Assembly: GCA_017441605.1 (NCBI GenBank)
Contig: JAFRXD010000042.1
Span: 28,654 to 92,653, forward strand
From: Thermoguttaceae bacterium
GTDB taxonomy: Bacteria > Planctomycetota > Planctomycetia > Pirellulales > Thermoguttaceae
DNA: 64,000 bases
Direction: 5' to 3'
Under the pieces are notes generated by a model. The model made no database searches and was not told where the DNA came from. It worked only from the letters and a program-made list of their open reading frames with translations. Numbering within the stretch: the stretch's first letter is position 1; every line of letters starts with the position of its first letter. Of the stretch, positions 35,462-45,738 are shown piece after piece. The position numbers and the translations under genes are program-made.

Positions 35462-35510
35462 TCGCGCTCGACGCGATTAAAACGAGCTATTGAACCCATT
35501 GGAACTTAGA

Positions 35511-36169
35511 ATGATGAAACCAAAATTGACGATCGATGAATTGGTCAAATCCGCTCGTTTATTTTGCGAGAAGGAAAGTCGGAAGAACCACGCCCAACTC
35601 ATTGGAAAAAACGATGGAAAGGCGGTTGGGACCTACGTCGAACATAACTTCAAAGATACCTTTTGTCGCGATACCGCGTCGAAATAGGGAATAGCGCGAT
35701 GGGGATCGATTTGCCCGACCCGGATATTCAAACGGACATAAAGGTTACCTCTATCGTTCAGCCTCAGTCGAGTTGTCCCTTCAAGGATTCTCGACAAAAA
35801 ATTTATGGATTGGGTTATAATCTTTTAGTTTTCGTTTACGAGAAACGCGATACGAAAGATTCTTGTTCCCTGAATTTTATCCATTGCGCCTTTATCGACA
35901 AGGAAAGAACGGGCGATTACACGATGACGCTCCGGCTTCGCGAAATGTTGAAGGACGGGGCGAACAAAGAGGACATAATCAGTTTTCTTCGAGACAGAAA
36001 CATTCCCGCCGACGACTTAGGCTTTAACGCGCTCGCCGACGAAATACTTTCTCGGATCCCGAAACAGGGATATTTAACCATCAGTAACGCGTTACAATGG
36101 CGATTACAATACACAAGGGTAGTCGGTTTGAACAATAGCGTCGAGGGAGTCGTCAATTATGACCGCTAA
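35511..36169 (+). pseudogene. Type II-like restriction endonuclease gene with a -1 frameshift
   Basis: Frame one from the ATG at 35511 gives KPKLTIDELVKSARLF... to YVEHNFKDTF, then terminates at 35687. The -1 frame resumes SRYRVEIGNSAMGIDLPD, then TDIKVTSIVQPQSSCPF and KIYGLGYNLLVFVYEK, running to 36169. The join lies at a TTTT run (35661-35664); one lost T explains it. GIDLP...TDIK is a PD-(D/E)XK-type site. The joined length of about 218 residues matches endonucleases that accompany adenine methyltransferases of this type. It overlaps the methyltransferase start by 11 bases. Base composition is visibly lower in GC than the flanks. Either a real inactivating mutation or a homopolymer error. 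Confidence 0.75.
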
Positions 36170-37679
36170 GTACGAGTACGGCGATTATCAGACGCCTTTA
36201 GATTTTGCCGAGCGGGTTTGTCGGTATCTGAAGGACGCGCGAGGAGTCAAGCCAACCGCCGTCGTCGAGCCAACGTGTGGAGTCGGCGCTTTTCTTCAAA
36301 GCGCTTTAATTTTCGACGCTAAGGAGTACTACGGGATCGAAATCAACCCCAAGTACTGCGACATATGTCGCCAGAGGGTCGCGGATCCTCGCGTTCGCGT
36401 CGTCAACGCGGACGCCTTTTCTTTTTCGACTAAGTCGTTGATTAAGGACGATAGTCGCGTTCTCGTAATCGGCAATCCGCCATGGGTAACAAACAGCGGC
36501 TTGTCCGCGATCGGTTCGGGAAATTTACCGGAAAAAGCCAACATCAAGGGGTTGAAAGGGCTCGACGCGCTCACTGGCGAAAGCAACTTCGACGTCTGCG
36601 AATTCATTATAACGCGTCTGATTAACGAGTATCGCGACACAAACGCCATCGTCGCGATGCTCTGCAAAACGTCGGTCGCGAGAAACGTCTTCAAGGAACT
36701 AAAACGAAACGAAATATCGTTCGAGTCTTGCGATATTCTAGAATTTGACGCGTTGAAAGTGTTCGACGTCAACGCGAGCGCTTGCGTTTTGTTCGTTCGG
36801 CTCGCGAACCGCGCCAAGTCTCCGGATTATTGCGACGTTCGCGATTTTGAGTGTCCGGAGACGGTCAAATGCAGATTTGGCTTTTCCAATGGAAGGTTTT
36901 TCAGTAAGTTGAACGCCGACGCCGAAGACTTTGACGGACGGTGTTGTTTTGAGTGGCGACAAGGGGTGAAACACGATTGTTCCAAGGTAATGGAACTTAC
37001 CTTGCTAAACGGGGAATATCAAAACGGATTAAACAAGACGGCGCCAATCGAGGACGACTTCGTTTTTCCGCTAATAAAGAGCAGTATGTTCAAGTCGCCG
37101 GTCATTCGCAATTTTTCAAAATACGTGATTGTTACGCAAAAAAGAATACGCGAGGGAACCAAACGCCTTGAAACGGAAGCCCCAAAAACTTGGAAATATC
37201 TGAACGACCATATTGAATTCTTTGAGAATCGAAAGAGTTCGATTTATCGCGACGCGCCGTTGTTTTCTATGTTTGGGGTGGGCGATTACTCTTACTCGAA
37301 ATACAAAGTTGGCGTCAGCGGTTTCTATAAACACCCGTTGTTTTCGTTGCTTTATTCGGAAGATGGCAAACCGGTGATGACGGACGACACAAGTTACTTC
37401 ATTTGCTTTGACGATCGAGATTTGGCCTATGTCGCAATGTTGTTGTTAAATTCCGCAAAAGTTCAGCGTTTCCTCGAAAGCATCGCCTTTCTCGACGCCA
37501 AAAGGCCGTACACAAAGAAGATTCTCGATAGAATAGATTTCGATAAAATAGTTGACTCGTTAACGATGGACGAATTAATCCAAACGGAGCGCGAACTCGA
37601 TTTGCCGCAACGCGCGAATCCGTCTATGTACGACGGATTCAAATCGGTTCTTCGCAAAGATCGATTGCCGTTTTTTTGA
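36159..37679 (+). CDS. N6-adenine DNA methyltransferase of a restriction-modification system
   Basis: 506 residues, intact. SAM motif I is VVEPTCGVGAFLQSA, motif IV is VIGNPPWV (NPPW, adenine-N6), with YYGIEINPKYCDICRQR between. The middle and C-terminal parts contain the target recognition region (VIVTQKRIREGTK, then YKVGVSGFYKHPLFS). It modifies host DNA against the partner endonuclease encoded just upstream, whose gene is frameshifted here, so this enzyme may now act alone. Lower GC and more AT-rich codons than neighbours suggest transfer as a two-gene cassette. Confidence 0.88.
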   Translation: MTAKYEYGDYQTPLDFAERVCRYLKDARGVKPTAVVEPTCGVGAFLQSALIFDAKEYYGIEINPKYCDICRQRVADPRVRVVNADAFSFSTKSLIKDDSRVLVIGNPPWVTNSGLSAIGSGNLPEKANIKGLKGLDALTGESNFDVCEFIITRLINEYRDTNAIVAMLCKTSVARNVFKELKRNEISFESCDILEFDALKVFDVNASACVLFVRLANRAKSPDYCDVRDFECPETVKCRFGFSNGRFFSKLNADAEDFDGRCCFEWRQGVKHDCSKVMELTLLNGEYQNGLNKTAPIEDDFVFPLIKSSMFKSPVIRNFSKYVIVTQKRIREGTKRLETEAPKTWKYLNDHIEFFENRKSSIYRDAPLFSMFGVGDYSYSKYKVGVSGFYKHPLFSLLYSEDGKPVMTDDTSYFICFDDRDLAYVAMLLLNSAKVQRFLESIAFLDAKRPYTKKILDRIDFDKIVDSLTMDELIQTERELDLPQRANPSMYDGFKSVLRKDRLPFF

Positions 37680-37694
37680 ATCGAGCTCGTCGCG

Positions 37695-37723
37695 TTGACC
37701 GCGCTCGCGCCTTTAGGTAAAAT
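37695..37723 (+). promoter_or_regulatory. Promoter at the head of the SUMF1-domain gene array
   Basis: TTGACC (37695-37700), a 17-base spacer, TAAAAT (37718-37723), about 80 bases before the first start codon. Confidence 0.55.
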
Positions 37724-37804
37724 GATCTCGGTTCAAGGTCGACGAGCGCTTTGGAAACTCGCGTCGATTTGTCGACCGGCGTTAGGTATATGGGGACAAA
37801 AAGC

Positions 37805-40282
37805 ATGAAACGGAATCCTCGATCCGTCGCGACGAGCGCGAGGGCGCTCTTTGCGGTTTTCTCGCTCGCGATCTTGGGACTCGCGATCGCTCGCGCCGAC
37901 GACGCGTTCGACGGCGAGCATAGCGCCGGGGATCGCGCGACGCTGACGATCGACGGGGTGGAGTTCGCGTTTCGGTACTGTCCGCCGGGATCGCTTACGG
38001 CGGGGAGCCCCGACGACGAGCCGTTGAGACTCGGGAACGAGAATTTTCTGACTTTCGCGATCGACGAGGGGTTCTGGCTTATGGAGACGGAAGTAACGCA
38101 AGCGCAGTGGCGCGTCGCGAGGAACCCGAACTCGTTTCAAAAAGAGGAACCGGTCTTTAAGGGAGACGATTTGCCGGTCGAGAACGTCTCTTGGACCGAT
38201 TGCGACGCGACGATTCAATGGCTGAACGTTCGCGACGACGCGGCGCCGACGGGATGGAAGTTCGCGTTTCCGACCCAGATCGAGTGGGAGTACGCCTGTC
38301 GCGCCGAGACTTCGACCCCGTTCTGGTGGGGAAACGCGCTCAACGGGGACAAGGCGAACTGCAACGGCGAACTGCCTTACGGCGTCGAGGAAAAAGGCGC
38401 GTATTTGAAGAAAACCGCCCCCGTTCGGAGCTACGAGCCGAATCCTTGGGGCTTGTGCGATATGAGCGGCAACGTTTGGGAATGGTGCTCCGACGCGAAA
38501 ACGCTCGAGATCGGCGGGGTCTCGAAAAACGGTCGCGCGAAGCGCGGGGGAAGCTGGTTCAGCTCCGCGGATTTCTGCCGCGCGGCGCGGCGCGACTGGG
38601 CGGACCAGGACTCGCGCTCGTCGCTGGTCGGGGTTCGATTCGCGCTGAAACCGACCTCCGCTTGGGTCGGAAATCGCCGAACCGACGTCTCGAGGTTCAA
38701 TCCGAACGCGACCGAGGCGGGGACTCGGCGCGTCGCGACGATCGGCGGGGTCGATTTCGCGTTTCGGTACTGCCCGCCGGGGTCGTTCGAGATGGGAAGC
38801 TCGATTTTCGAGGGGCGCGATTCGGAGCGACCGAAGCATTACGTTACGCTGACCAAAGGGTTTTGGCTTTTGGAGACGGAAGCGACGCAAGCGCAATGGC
38901 GGGCGATTACCGGGGCGTCCCCGAGCTTCTTCAAACGGGACAAGCTGCCGGTCGAAAGCGTCTCTTGGAGCGACTGCCAAGAGTTTGTAAAGCTCATGAA
39001 CGAACAATTTAACGCGACGCCCAACGGTTGGAAATACGCGCTCCCGACCGAGGCGCAGTGGGAATACGCCTGTCGCGCCGGGACGACCGAGGACCGCGTC
39101 GACAATCTCGACGAATACGTTCAACTTCGGGACAACGACGATTGGAAAGGGAACGGAACCCAATTGGTCGGATCCAAAAAGCCCAATTCCTGGGGATTTT
39201 ACGATATGTTCGGGAACGTTTGGGAATGGTGCGAGGATCGTTACGTTTCCTATACCGGCGGTCCCAAGACCGATCCGATCGCGCCGGACGTCGGGATCGA
39301 TCGCGTTATTCGCGGGGGCGGAAGAGACGGTTTGCGCGGGAGTTATCGACCCTCCGTCAGAGCGCCCCGGAATCCCGACGCGAAGGACAATATTCTCGGC
39401 GTCCGAATCGCGCTCGTTCCTATCCCGGGGCTGGACTTCGCCATGCCGGAGGTCGCCGCGGACGATAACGAAGCCGACGGCAACGACTCCGACGGCGACC
39501 GCAACGACGCCGCCAACGCCGCCGCGCGCGCGTCCGAGGTCTTCGCGGAGCTCGATTCGAACGACTCGAAGGCCGGGGACCGTCGCGTTATCTCCCTAAA
39601 CGGAGCCGAGTTCGCGCTCCGCTATTGTCCCCCGGGCGAGTTCGCGATGGGGAGCCCCGACGGCGAAGGACAGAGTATCGAACATCCCCAACGCGTCGTT
39701 TCCTTGACGCGCGGATTCTGGATTATGGAGACGGAACTGACGCAACGGCAATGGGAAGCGATTAGTGGAACCAATCCGAGTTTTGTCAAAGGGGACGATC
39801 TCCCGGTTTCGCGGATTTCTTGGAACGACTGCCAAGAGTTCGTCCAAAAACTAAACGCCGACTACCCCTCCGGTTCGGGCGGATGGCGATTTAGCCTACC
39901 GACCGAGGCGCAGTGGGAGTACGCCTGTCGCGCCGGAACGACCGACGCGCGATACGGCGAACTCGACGAAATCGCTTGGTATTCCGGCAATTCCGATCGC
40001 AAAGCGCGAGCGGTCGGCGAGAAGGCGCCGAACTTTTGGGGGATTCGCGATATGATCGGGAACGTCGCCGAGTGGACGCTCGATCGATTTGGAACGTATT
40101 ACGGAGAAGACGTTTCCGACCCGACCGGGCCGAGCGTCGGCGAGGAGCGGATCTATCGCGGGGGCGCTTGCTTCTTCAACGCGAGCGTCTGCAGGGCGGC
40201 GTCGCGCGCGAAGAGCTCGCCCGAGTTTAAGACGTCGTTCCTCGGGGCGCGGCTCGCGTTGGTTCGCGGCGGCGAACGGTGA
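37805..40282 (+). CDS. Secreted protein with three SUMF1/FGE-sulfatase-like domains (array gene 1)
   Basis: 825 residues from the ATG at 37805 (GGGGA eight bases upstream; an ATG at 37790 is the alternative). Signal peptide to about residue 35 (ALFAVFSLAILGLAIARA). Domains at about 44-281, 308-538 and 592-822; each runs from an FRYCPPG strand through FWLMETE, SW.DC, PT..QWEYACRAGT and DM.GNVWEW to a final VR.AL strand. Domain 1 has the longer insertion with WGNALNGDKANCNGELPYG, closest to classical SUMF1. An Asp/Ala-rich linker (DDNEADGNDSDGDRNDAAN) separates domains 2 and 3. Paired FGE catalytic cysteines are not seen; domain 3 has ACFFNASVCRAASR, with different spacing. Probably a binding protein in the envelope or outside the cell. 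Confidence 0.85.
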   Translation: MKRNPRSVATSARALFAVFSLAILGLAIARADDAFDGEHSAGDRATLTIDGVEFAFRYCPPGSLTAGSPDDEPLRLGNENFLTFAIDEGFWLMETEVTQAQWRVARNPNSFQKEEPVFKGDDLPVENVSWTDCDATIQWLNVRDDAAPTGWKFAFPTQIEWEYACRAETSTPFWWGNALNGDKANCNGELPYGVEEKGAYLKKTAPVRSYEPNPWGLCDMSGNVWEWCSDAKTLEIGGVSKNGRAKRGGSWFSSADFCRAARRDWADQDSRSSLVGVRFALKPTSAWVGNRRTDVSRFNPNATEAGTRRVATIGGVDFAFRYCPPGSFEMGSSIFEGRDSERPKHYVTLTKGFWLLETEATQAQWRAITGASPSFFKRDKLPVESVSWSDCQEFVKLMNEQFNATPNGWKYALPTEAQWEYACRAGTTEDRVDNLDEYVQLRDNDDWKGNGTQLVGSKKPNSWGFYDMFGNVWEWCEDRYVSYTGGPKTDPIAPDVGIDRVIRGGGRDGLRGSYRPSVRAPRNPDAKDNILGVRIALVPIPGLDFAMPEVAADDNEADGNDSDGDRNDAANAAARASEVFAELDSNDSKAGDRRVISLNGAEFALRYCPPGEFAMGSPDGEGQSIEHPQRVVSLTRGFWIMETELTQRQWEAISGTNPSFVKGDDLPVSRISWNDCQEFVQKLNADYPSGSGGWRFSLPTEAQWEYACRAGTTDARYGELDEIAWYSGNSDRKARAVGEKAPNFWGIRDMIGNVAEWTLDRFGTYYGEDVSDPTGPSVGEERIYRGGACFFNASVCRAASRAKSSPEFKTSFLGARLALVRGGER

Positions 40283-40398
40283 GCGAATCGCGGAGTTTGG
40301 ATCGCGTTGGCGCCGATTCGCGACGCGAACGTTAAGACGGCATTGGGGCGTCGTTCGCAAGAACGATCGTAAACGAAGCAAGAAGCAAAGGGTTTAAA

Positions 40399-42900
40399 AT
40401 GACAAGAACTGAATGGAAATCGTTGGCGGCGGTCGCATTGTCGGTCGTCGCGTTCTTCGCGTTAAGTCGCGCGAACCTCGACGCCCAAGAAGGGATCGCG
40501 AGCGAAACGAGCGCGGCGTCGTCCTTCGATCCGGTCGCGACGGAGGCGGGAACGCGCCGCGTCGCGACGATTAACGGAGTCGAGATCGCGTTTCGCTATT
40601 GTCCTCCCGGCGAGTTTTTGATGGGTTGTCCGGACAAGGAGCCTTGGAAATACGCCGACGAGACGCCTCGCAAGGTCGTCTTGTCGCGAGGGTTCTGGCT
40701 TCAGGAGACCGAACTGACCCAAGCGCAATGGAAAGCGGCGGGGGTTGACCCCGACCGTCGTCTCCGCGAGGACGATTTGCCGGTCTACGTTTCTTGGAAC
40801 AAATGCCAACGTTTTATCTCCAAATTAAACGAGGAGTTAAAGATCGCCCCGGAGGGCTGGCGGTTCGCGCTTCCGACCGAGGCGCAGTGGGAATACGCCT
40901 GCCGCGCCGGAACGACCGGTCCCCTCTACGGTCCGTTCGACAAAATCGCTTGGGGACTCGACAAATTAGGGAGTTCGCCCCGTCCCGTTGGAACTAAAGA
41001 GGCGAACGCTTGGGGGTTTTACGATACGATCGGCAACGCGCCCGAGTGGGTCGCCGATTACTACGCGCTCTATTCCGCGGTCGCCGAAACGGATCCGACG
41101 GGTCCCGCCGTCGGCGCGCTTAGGGTCGTTCGCGGAGGAGGGGACAAAGAGGAATCGAGCTATCGCGCGTCTAGGCGAGACTACGCGCCTGATCGCGTCG
41201 ACTATATCTCTTTTGGCGCGCGAATCGCGCTCGTTCCGATAACCGACGACGCAAGTTCCGTCGAAGAAACGAAAAAGAGCGCCGCGAAGGCTCGCGTCTC
41301 GCTTTACGAACTCGCCGACAAAAGCGTCCTTTGGGGCGGTTCGTCTCGTTCGAAAGAATCGCGAAAACTGAAACGCCTAAATCCGGCTCAAATCGAGAGG
41401 TTAGATCCCGAGCCCGCCGAGCCGGGAACGCGTCGCGTTATGACGATCGACGGGGTCGCGTATCCGTTTCGGTACTGTCCGCCGGGCGAATTCGCGATGG
41501 GAAGCCCCGAGGACGAACGCGGAAGACTCGACAACGAGACGCTCCATAACGTCGCGCTGACCAAAGGGTTCTGGATTATGGAGACGGAACTGACGAGAGC
41601 GCAATGGCTCCCGATCGCGCTAATGATACTTCCGCCGGAGGCTCGCGAACGGGACGCCGTTTCCTCCCTCTCTTGGAACGAATGTCAAGAGTTGATCGCC
41701 GAGTTGAACGAGAATTTAAAAGCGGCGCCGGAGGGCTGGCGATTCGCGCTTCCGACCGAGGCGCAATGGGAATACGCCTGTCGCGCCGGAACGACCGGGG
41801 CGCGATACGGGGAACTCGACCAAATCGCGCGATACGCGGGTAGCGACGACGACGACAACGAGCGCCGCGTCGGACGAAGGTTTCCCAACGCTTGGGGGTT
41901 GTTCGATATGTTGGGGAATCTTTCCGAATGGTGCGAGGACCGATTTGGCGATTACCCGATCGGGGACGCGATCGACCCGACCGGTCCCGCGACGGGCTCG
42001 GAGCGCGTTGTCCGCGGGGGAAGCAAAGTTCACTCGGGGGCGGGTTGTCGTTGCGCGCGACGATACTCGTTGTCGCCCGACTCGAGCGATTACGCCGTCG
42101 GGACGCGATTCGTTCTCGTTCCCGCGACCGAGTCGGAACCCGCCGTCCCGTCGGAAGTTTCAAGGAGCGACGCGGTCGAGAACTCGACGTTCGACCCGGT
42201 CGCGACCGAGCCGGGAACTCGCCGCGTCGCGCGGTTTAACGGGGTCGAATTCCCCTTTCGGTACTGCCCTCCAAAATCGCTCAAAATAGGCGCGGACGAG
42301 GACGAGATCAAACGATTACCGCTGGAAACGACGCTCTCGCCGGGGTTTTGGTTGATGGAAACCGAGTTGACGCGAGCGCAATGGGCGGCGTTTACGGGAG
42401 ACTCCCCGCGCTTCGCCGGAAGGGGAAATTATCCGGCGACCGAAATTTCTTGGAACGATTGTCAACGATTTATCGACAAGTTGAACGACGAATTTGGCGA
42501 CTCGCTCAAAGGTTGGCGCTTTAGTTTGCCGACCGAGGCGCGATGGGAATACGCTTGTCGCGCCGGAACGACCGGACCCGCCTACGGAGAGCTCGACGAA
42601 ATCGCTTGGTATCGGGGCGTTAAGAACGGAGGGGGACCGCGTCCGGTCGGCGAAAAGACGCCCAACGCTTGGGGACTTTTCGATATGTTGGGCAACGTCG
42701 CCGAATGGTGCGAGGATTGCTCGGACCTCGAGGGCGCGACGGACCCGAGCGACCCCGGCAAGTCCTGGCGGCGCGCCTTTCGAGGGGGCGGTTACCGCGG
42801 CGCCGAGCGCGAAATTCGCGTCGAAAAAAGGGATTGGCGCGGCGAATATTATCGCGACGACGAGGTTGGCGTCCGGCTCGCGCTGGTTCCGGAACCGTAA
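40399..42900 (+). CDS. Secreted protein with three SUMF1-like domains (array gene 2)
   Basis: 833 residues; the start has AAAGGG nine bases upstream. Signal peptide or anchor at residues 8-25 (SLAAVALSVVAFFALSRA). Domains at about 53-281, 344-574 and 608-832. The first two are joined by a basic, Ser/Lys-rich linker (SSRSKESRKLKRLNPAQ). Where a true FGE would carry its reactive cysteine pair, the domains read RGGGDKEESSYRASRRDY, RGGSKVHSGAGCRCARR and RGGGYRGAEREIRVEKR, so catalysis is not expected. It follows gene 1 by 116 bases containing no clear terminator. Ends with a 33-base block identical to the end of gene 3. Confidence 0.85.
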   Translation: MTRTEWKSLAAVALSVVAFFALSRANLDAQEGIASETSAASSFDPVATEAGTRRVATINGVEIAFRYCPPGEFLMGCPDKEPWKYADETPRKVVLSRGFWLQETELTQAQWKAAGVDPDRRLREDDLPVYVSWNKCQRFISKLNEELKIAPEGWRFALPTEAQWEYACRAGTTGPLYGPFDKIAWGLDKLGSSPRPVGTKEANAWGFYDTIGNAPEWVADYYALYSAVAETDPTGPAVGALRVVRGGGDKEESSYRASRRDYAPDRVDYISFGARIALVPITDDASSVEETKKSAAKARVSLYELADKSVLWGGSSRSKESRKLKRLNPAQIERLDPEPAEPGTRRVMTIDGVAYPFRYCPPGEFAMGSPEDERGRLDNETLHNVALTKGFWIMETELTRAQWLPIALMILPPEARERDAVSSLSWNECQELIAELNENLKAAPEGWRFALPTEAQWEYACRAGTTGARYGELDQIARYAGSDDDDNERRVGRRFPNAWGLFDMLGNLSEWCEDRFGDYPIGDAIDPTGPATGSERVVRGGSKVHSGAGCRCARRYSLSPDSSDYAVGTRFVLVPATESEPAVPSEVSRSDAVENSTFDPVATEPGTRRVARFNGVEFPFRYCPPKSLKIGADEDEIKRLPLETTLSPGFWLMETELTRAQWAAFTGDSPRFAGRGNYPATEISWNDCQRFIDKLNDEFGDSLKGWRFSLPTEARWEYACRAGTTGPAYGELDEIAWYRGVKNGGGPRPVGEKTPNAWGLFDMLGNVAEWCEDCSDLEGATDPSDPGKSWRRAFRGGGYRGAEREIRVEKRDWRGEYYRDDEVGVRLALVPEP

Positions 42901-42933
42901 CGGCGCCGATCGAAGCGAAAGAACAATAGAAAT

Positions 42934-45678
42934 ATGCTAACGCTACAAAAAGAAACCGCTCCGCCTCCCGAGAAGCCCCCGCGAAAGCGCAAGTTTTCGG
43001 CGCCTTTGATCGTCTTGTTTTTCGCCCTCGTCGTATGGTCGACGAGCGATTTTTGGCTTCCGCACTTCGAGAAAGCGCCGGAGGAACCGACGCGAACCGA
43101 GGTCGCGACCGAGACTTCCGAACCGACCGCGACGGAGGACGAGACCGCGCGCGACGTCGCGCGAGACGATTCCGATTCGCGGGGAGACGAAGAGTCGCGA
43201 CCGAGCGAGCCCTCCGAAGCGCCGATCGCGGAGTCGGAGAAATCGAGCCTCGACTCGTTCTTCGAGGGCTGCGCCAAATCGCTGCCCGACGAGCCGAGTT
43301 CCAAGACCCCGAGCGAAGAGCGAGGGGAAGAGGCGTCGAGCGAAGTCGAAGCGAGCGAAGCCCTGGTCGAGGACGAGGGCGCAAATCGCCCGAAAACGCC
43401 GGTTATCGAATCGTTCGACCCGGCGGCGACGGAGGCGGGAACCCGGCGCGTCGCGACGATTAACGGGGCGGAGTTCGCGTTTCGGTACTGCCCGCCCGGG
43501 GAGTTCGCGATGGGGAGCCCCGAAGTCGAGTTCGGCAGACGCGACGATGAGAGACGGCATAAAGTAACCCTGACTCAAGGGTTCTGGACGATGGAGACCG
43601 AGCTTACCAACGAGCAGTTGGAGGCGCTCTCGGGGAAAGAAAGGATTTGGGAAGAAAAAAACCGCGAGAACTTCCCGGCGGTTTATATCTCGTGGAACGA
43701 TTGCGCCGAGCTCCTAACGAAGCTGAACGAGGAGCTTAACGCGGCGCCCGACGGTTGGCGATACGCGCTTCCCACCGAGGCGCAATGGGAATACGCCTGC
43801 CGCGCGGGGACGACCGGGGCGCGCTACGGCAAGCTCGACGAAATCGCCTGGACCGATCGCGAGCGCCACCCCGTCGGCGAGAAAAAGCCCAACGCCTGGG
43901 GGCTTTGCGATATGCTGGGGAACGTCGACGAATGGGTCGCCGATTATAGCGGGGCGTATCCCAAAAAGGACGTCGTCGATCCAACGGGCGCGAAACGCGC
44001 CTTCTCGCGAGTATTTCGAGGGGGCGGCTGGGACAAAAAAGACGAGGGTTACCGCGCCGCCAATCGGAACGGATACGCGCCCGACGCTCGAGAATTCGAT
44101 ATTGGCGCTAGGTTCGCGTTGGTTCCGATTTCCAAGGGGGGCGAGCCGTCGTCCGGTTTCGACGCGCCGGACTTGCCCGAGAGCGAGACGTTCGATCTCG
44201 AAAACCCGGTTCCGGGAACGCGTTGCGTCGCGACGATCAACGACGTCGAATTCGCGTTTCGCTATTGTCCCCCGACGACGTTCGAGATAGGTTCCTCGGA
44301 CGGAGCGAATTACGGCGTTCCGAGTCGGAAGACGACGCTGGCGCCGGGCTACTGGTTGATGGAAACCGAGCTGACGCAAAAGCAATGGGACGCGATCGCG
44401 GGGGGGAATCCGAGTTGTTACAAACACGCCCAATATCCGGTCGAATCGGTCTCTTGGAACGATTGTCAAAAATTTGTAACATGCTTAAACGAAGACCTTA
44501 ACGCGGCGCCGAAAGGTTGGCGCTTTAGCTTGCCGACCGAAATACAATGGGAGCGCGCTTGCCGCGCGGGATCGACGAAACCTCTCTACGGCGAGCTCGA
44601 GGAAATCGCTTGGCATTACGACAATAGTTCCCTTAGAACGAATCTTGTCGCCGAAAAGAAGCCGAACGCTTGGGGTTTTTACGACATGATCGGGAACGTT
44701 AAGGAATGGGTCGCCGATTGGTCCGTTTTCGGCTCGACGTCGAAATTTGAAAAAGAGCCTTATCGAGCCGCTCTCGGCGGGGACTGTTTCGATAAAGAGG
44801 ACGTTCTGCAATACGATTATAGGGAACGATTTAAAACGGACTATTTTTCGCCCACTGTCGGCGCGCGGCTCGCGTTGGTTCCGACGACGGAACTACAAGA
44901 CGGCGAACGGAATCGCGAGGACGAATCGCGCTCAACCGACGAAGAACCCGCGAGTTCCGAGAGCGAGCCGGACGCGGGGGCGAGGCTCGTCGCGAGGGTC
45001 GACGGGCTCGAGATCGCGTTCCGCTACTGTCCGCCCGGCGAGTTCGCGATGGGCAGTCCGGATAGCGAGAAAGGAAGAACGTCGGACGAGACGCGCCATA
45101 ACGTAACGCTGACCAAGGGGTTCTGGCTAATGGAGACCGAAACGACGCGCGAGCAGTTGGACGCGCTCTCGGGCGAAAAGACGGACCGATTCGACTCGGA
45201 AATGGAAGAAAACTTGCCGGCGAATTTCGTCTCTTGGAACAACCTCGACGCGTTCCTAACGAAACTGAACGAGGAACTTCGCCTCGCGCCTCGCGGTTGG
45301 CGGTTCGCGCTTCCGACCGAGGCGCAATGGGAATACGCGTGTCGCGCCGGAACGACCAAGGCGCGCTATGGCAAGCTCGACGAAATCGCTTGGACCGACG
45401 ACGAGCGCCGCCCGGTCGGGCTGAAAAAGCCCAATCCCTGGGGGTTTTACGATATGATCGGCAACGTCGGCGAATGGGTCGCCGATTGGTTCGGAGATTA
45501 TCCCAAAGGGAGGGTCGTCGACCCTACCGGTCCCGCGTCGGGCGAGCGCCGAGTTTATCGCGGGAGCGATTGGAAGAAAGACGCGGAGAACTTTCGCGCC
45601 GCGCGCAGGATCGAGCTCAATCCCGATTACGGGGGAACCGACGTCGGCGTCCGGCTCGCGCTGGTTCCGGAACCGTAA
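42934..45678 (+). CDS. Membrane-anchored protein with three SUMF1-like domains (array gene 3)
   Basis: 914 residues. Pro/Lys-rich cytoplasmic start, then one helix (PLIVLFFALVVWSTSDFW, about residues 29-45), then a 120-residue Glu/Ser/Thr-rich stalk, then domains at about 169-398, 427-649 and 682-914. Orientation predicted N-in with domains outside the cytoplasm. Equivalent cysteine positions are GGGWDKKDEGYRAANRNG and RGSDWKKDAENFRAARR, i.e. none. The first 20 codons and upstream bases are near-duplicates of array gene 7 (55798). Starts 33 bases after gene 2; no strong ribosome site is visible. Confidence 0.85.
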   Translation: MLTLQKETAPPPEKPPRKRKFSAPLIVLFFALVVWSTSDFWLPHFEKAPEEPTRTEVATETSEPTATEDETARDVARDDSDSRGDEESRPSEPSEAPIAESEKSSLDSFFEGCAKSLPDEPSSKTPSEERGEEASSEVEASEALVEDEGANRPKTPVIESFDPAATEAGTRRVATINGAEFAFRYCPPGEFAMGSPEVEFGRRDDERRHKVTLTQGFWTMETELTNEQLEALSGKERIWEEKNRENFPAVYISWNDCAELLTKLNEELNAAPDGWRYALPTEAQWEYACRAGTTGARYGKLDEIAWTDRERHPVGEKKPNAWGLCDMLGNVDEWVADYSGAYPKKDVVDPTGAKRAFSRVFRGGGWDKKDEGYRAANRNGYAPDAREFDIGARFALVPISKGGEPSSGFDAPDLPESETFDLENPVPGTRCVATINDVEFAFRYCPPTTFEIGSSDGANYGVPSRKTTLAPGYWLMETELTQKQWDAIAGGNPSCYKHAQYPVESVSWNDCQKFVTCLNEDLNAAPKGWRFSLPTEIQWERACRAGSTKPLYGELEEIAWHYDNSSLRTNLVAEKKPNAWGFYDMIGNVKEWVADWSVFGSTSKFEKEPYRAALGGDCFDKEDVLQYDYRERFKTDYFSPTVGARLALVPTTELQDGERNREDESRSTDEEPASSESEPDAGARLVARVDGLEIAFRYCPPGEFAMGSPDSEKGRTSDETRHNVTLTKGFWLMETETTREQLDALSGEKTDRFDSEMEENLPANFVSWNNLDAFLTKLNEELRLAPRGWRFALPTEAQWEYACRAGTTKARYGKLDEIAWTDDERRPVGLKKPNPWGFYDMIGNVGEWVADWFGDYPKGRVVDPTGPASGERRVYRGSDWKKDAENFRAARRIELNPDYGGTDVGVRLALVPEP

Positions 45679-45738
45679 AATCGGAGACGTCGGTCCAAAA
45701 GAAATCGCTAGAAGCGCTTAACGTTTGAAAAGGGTTAT

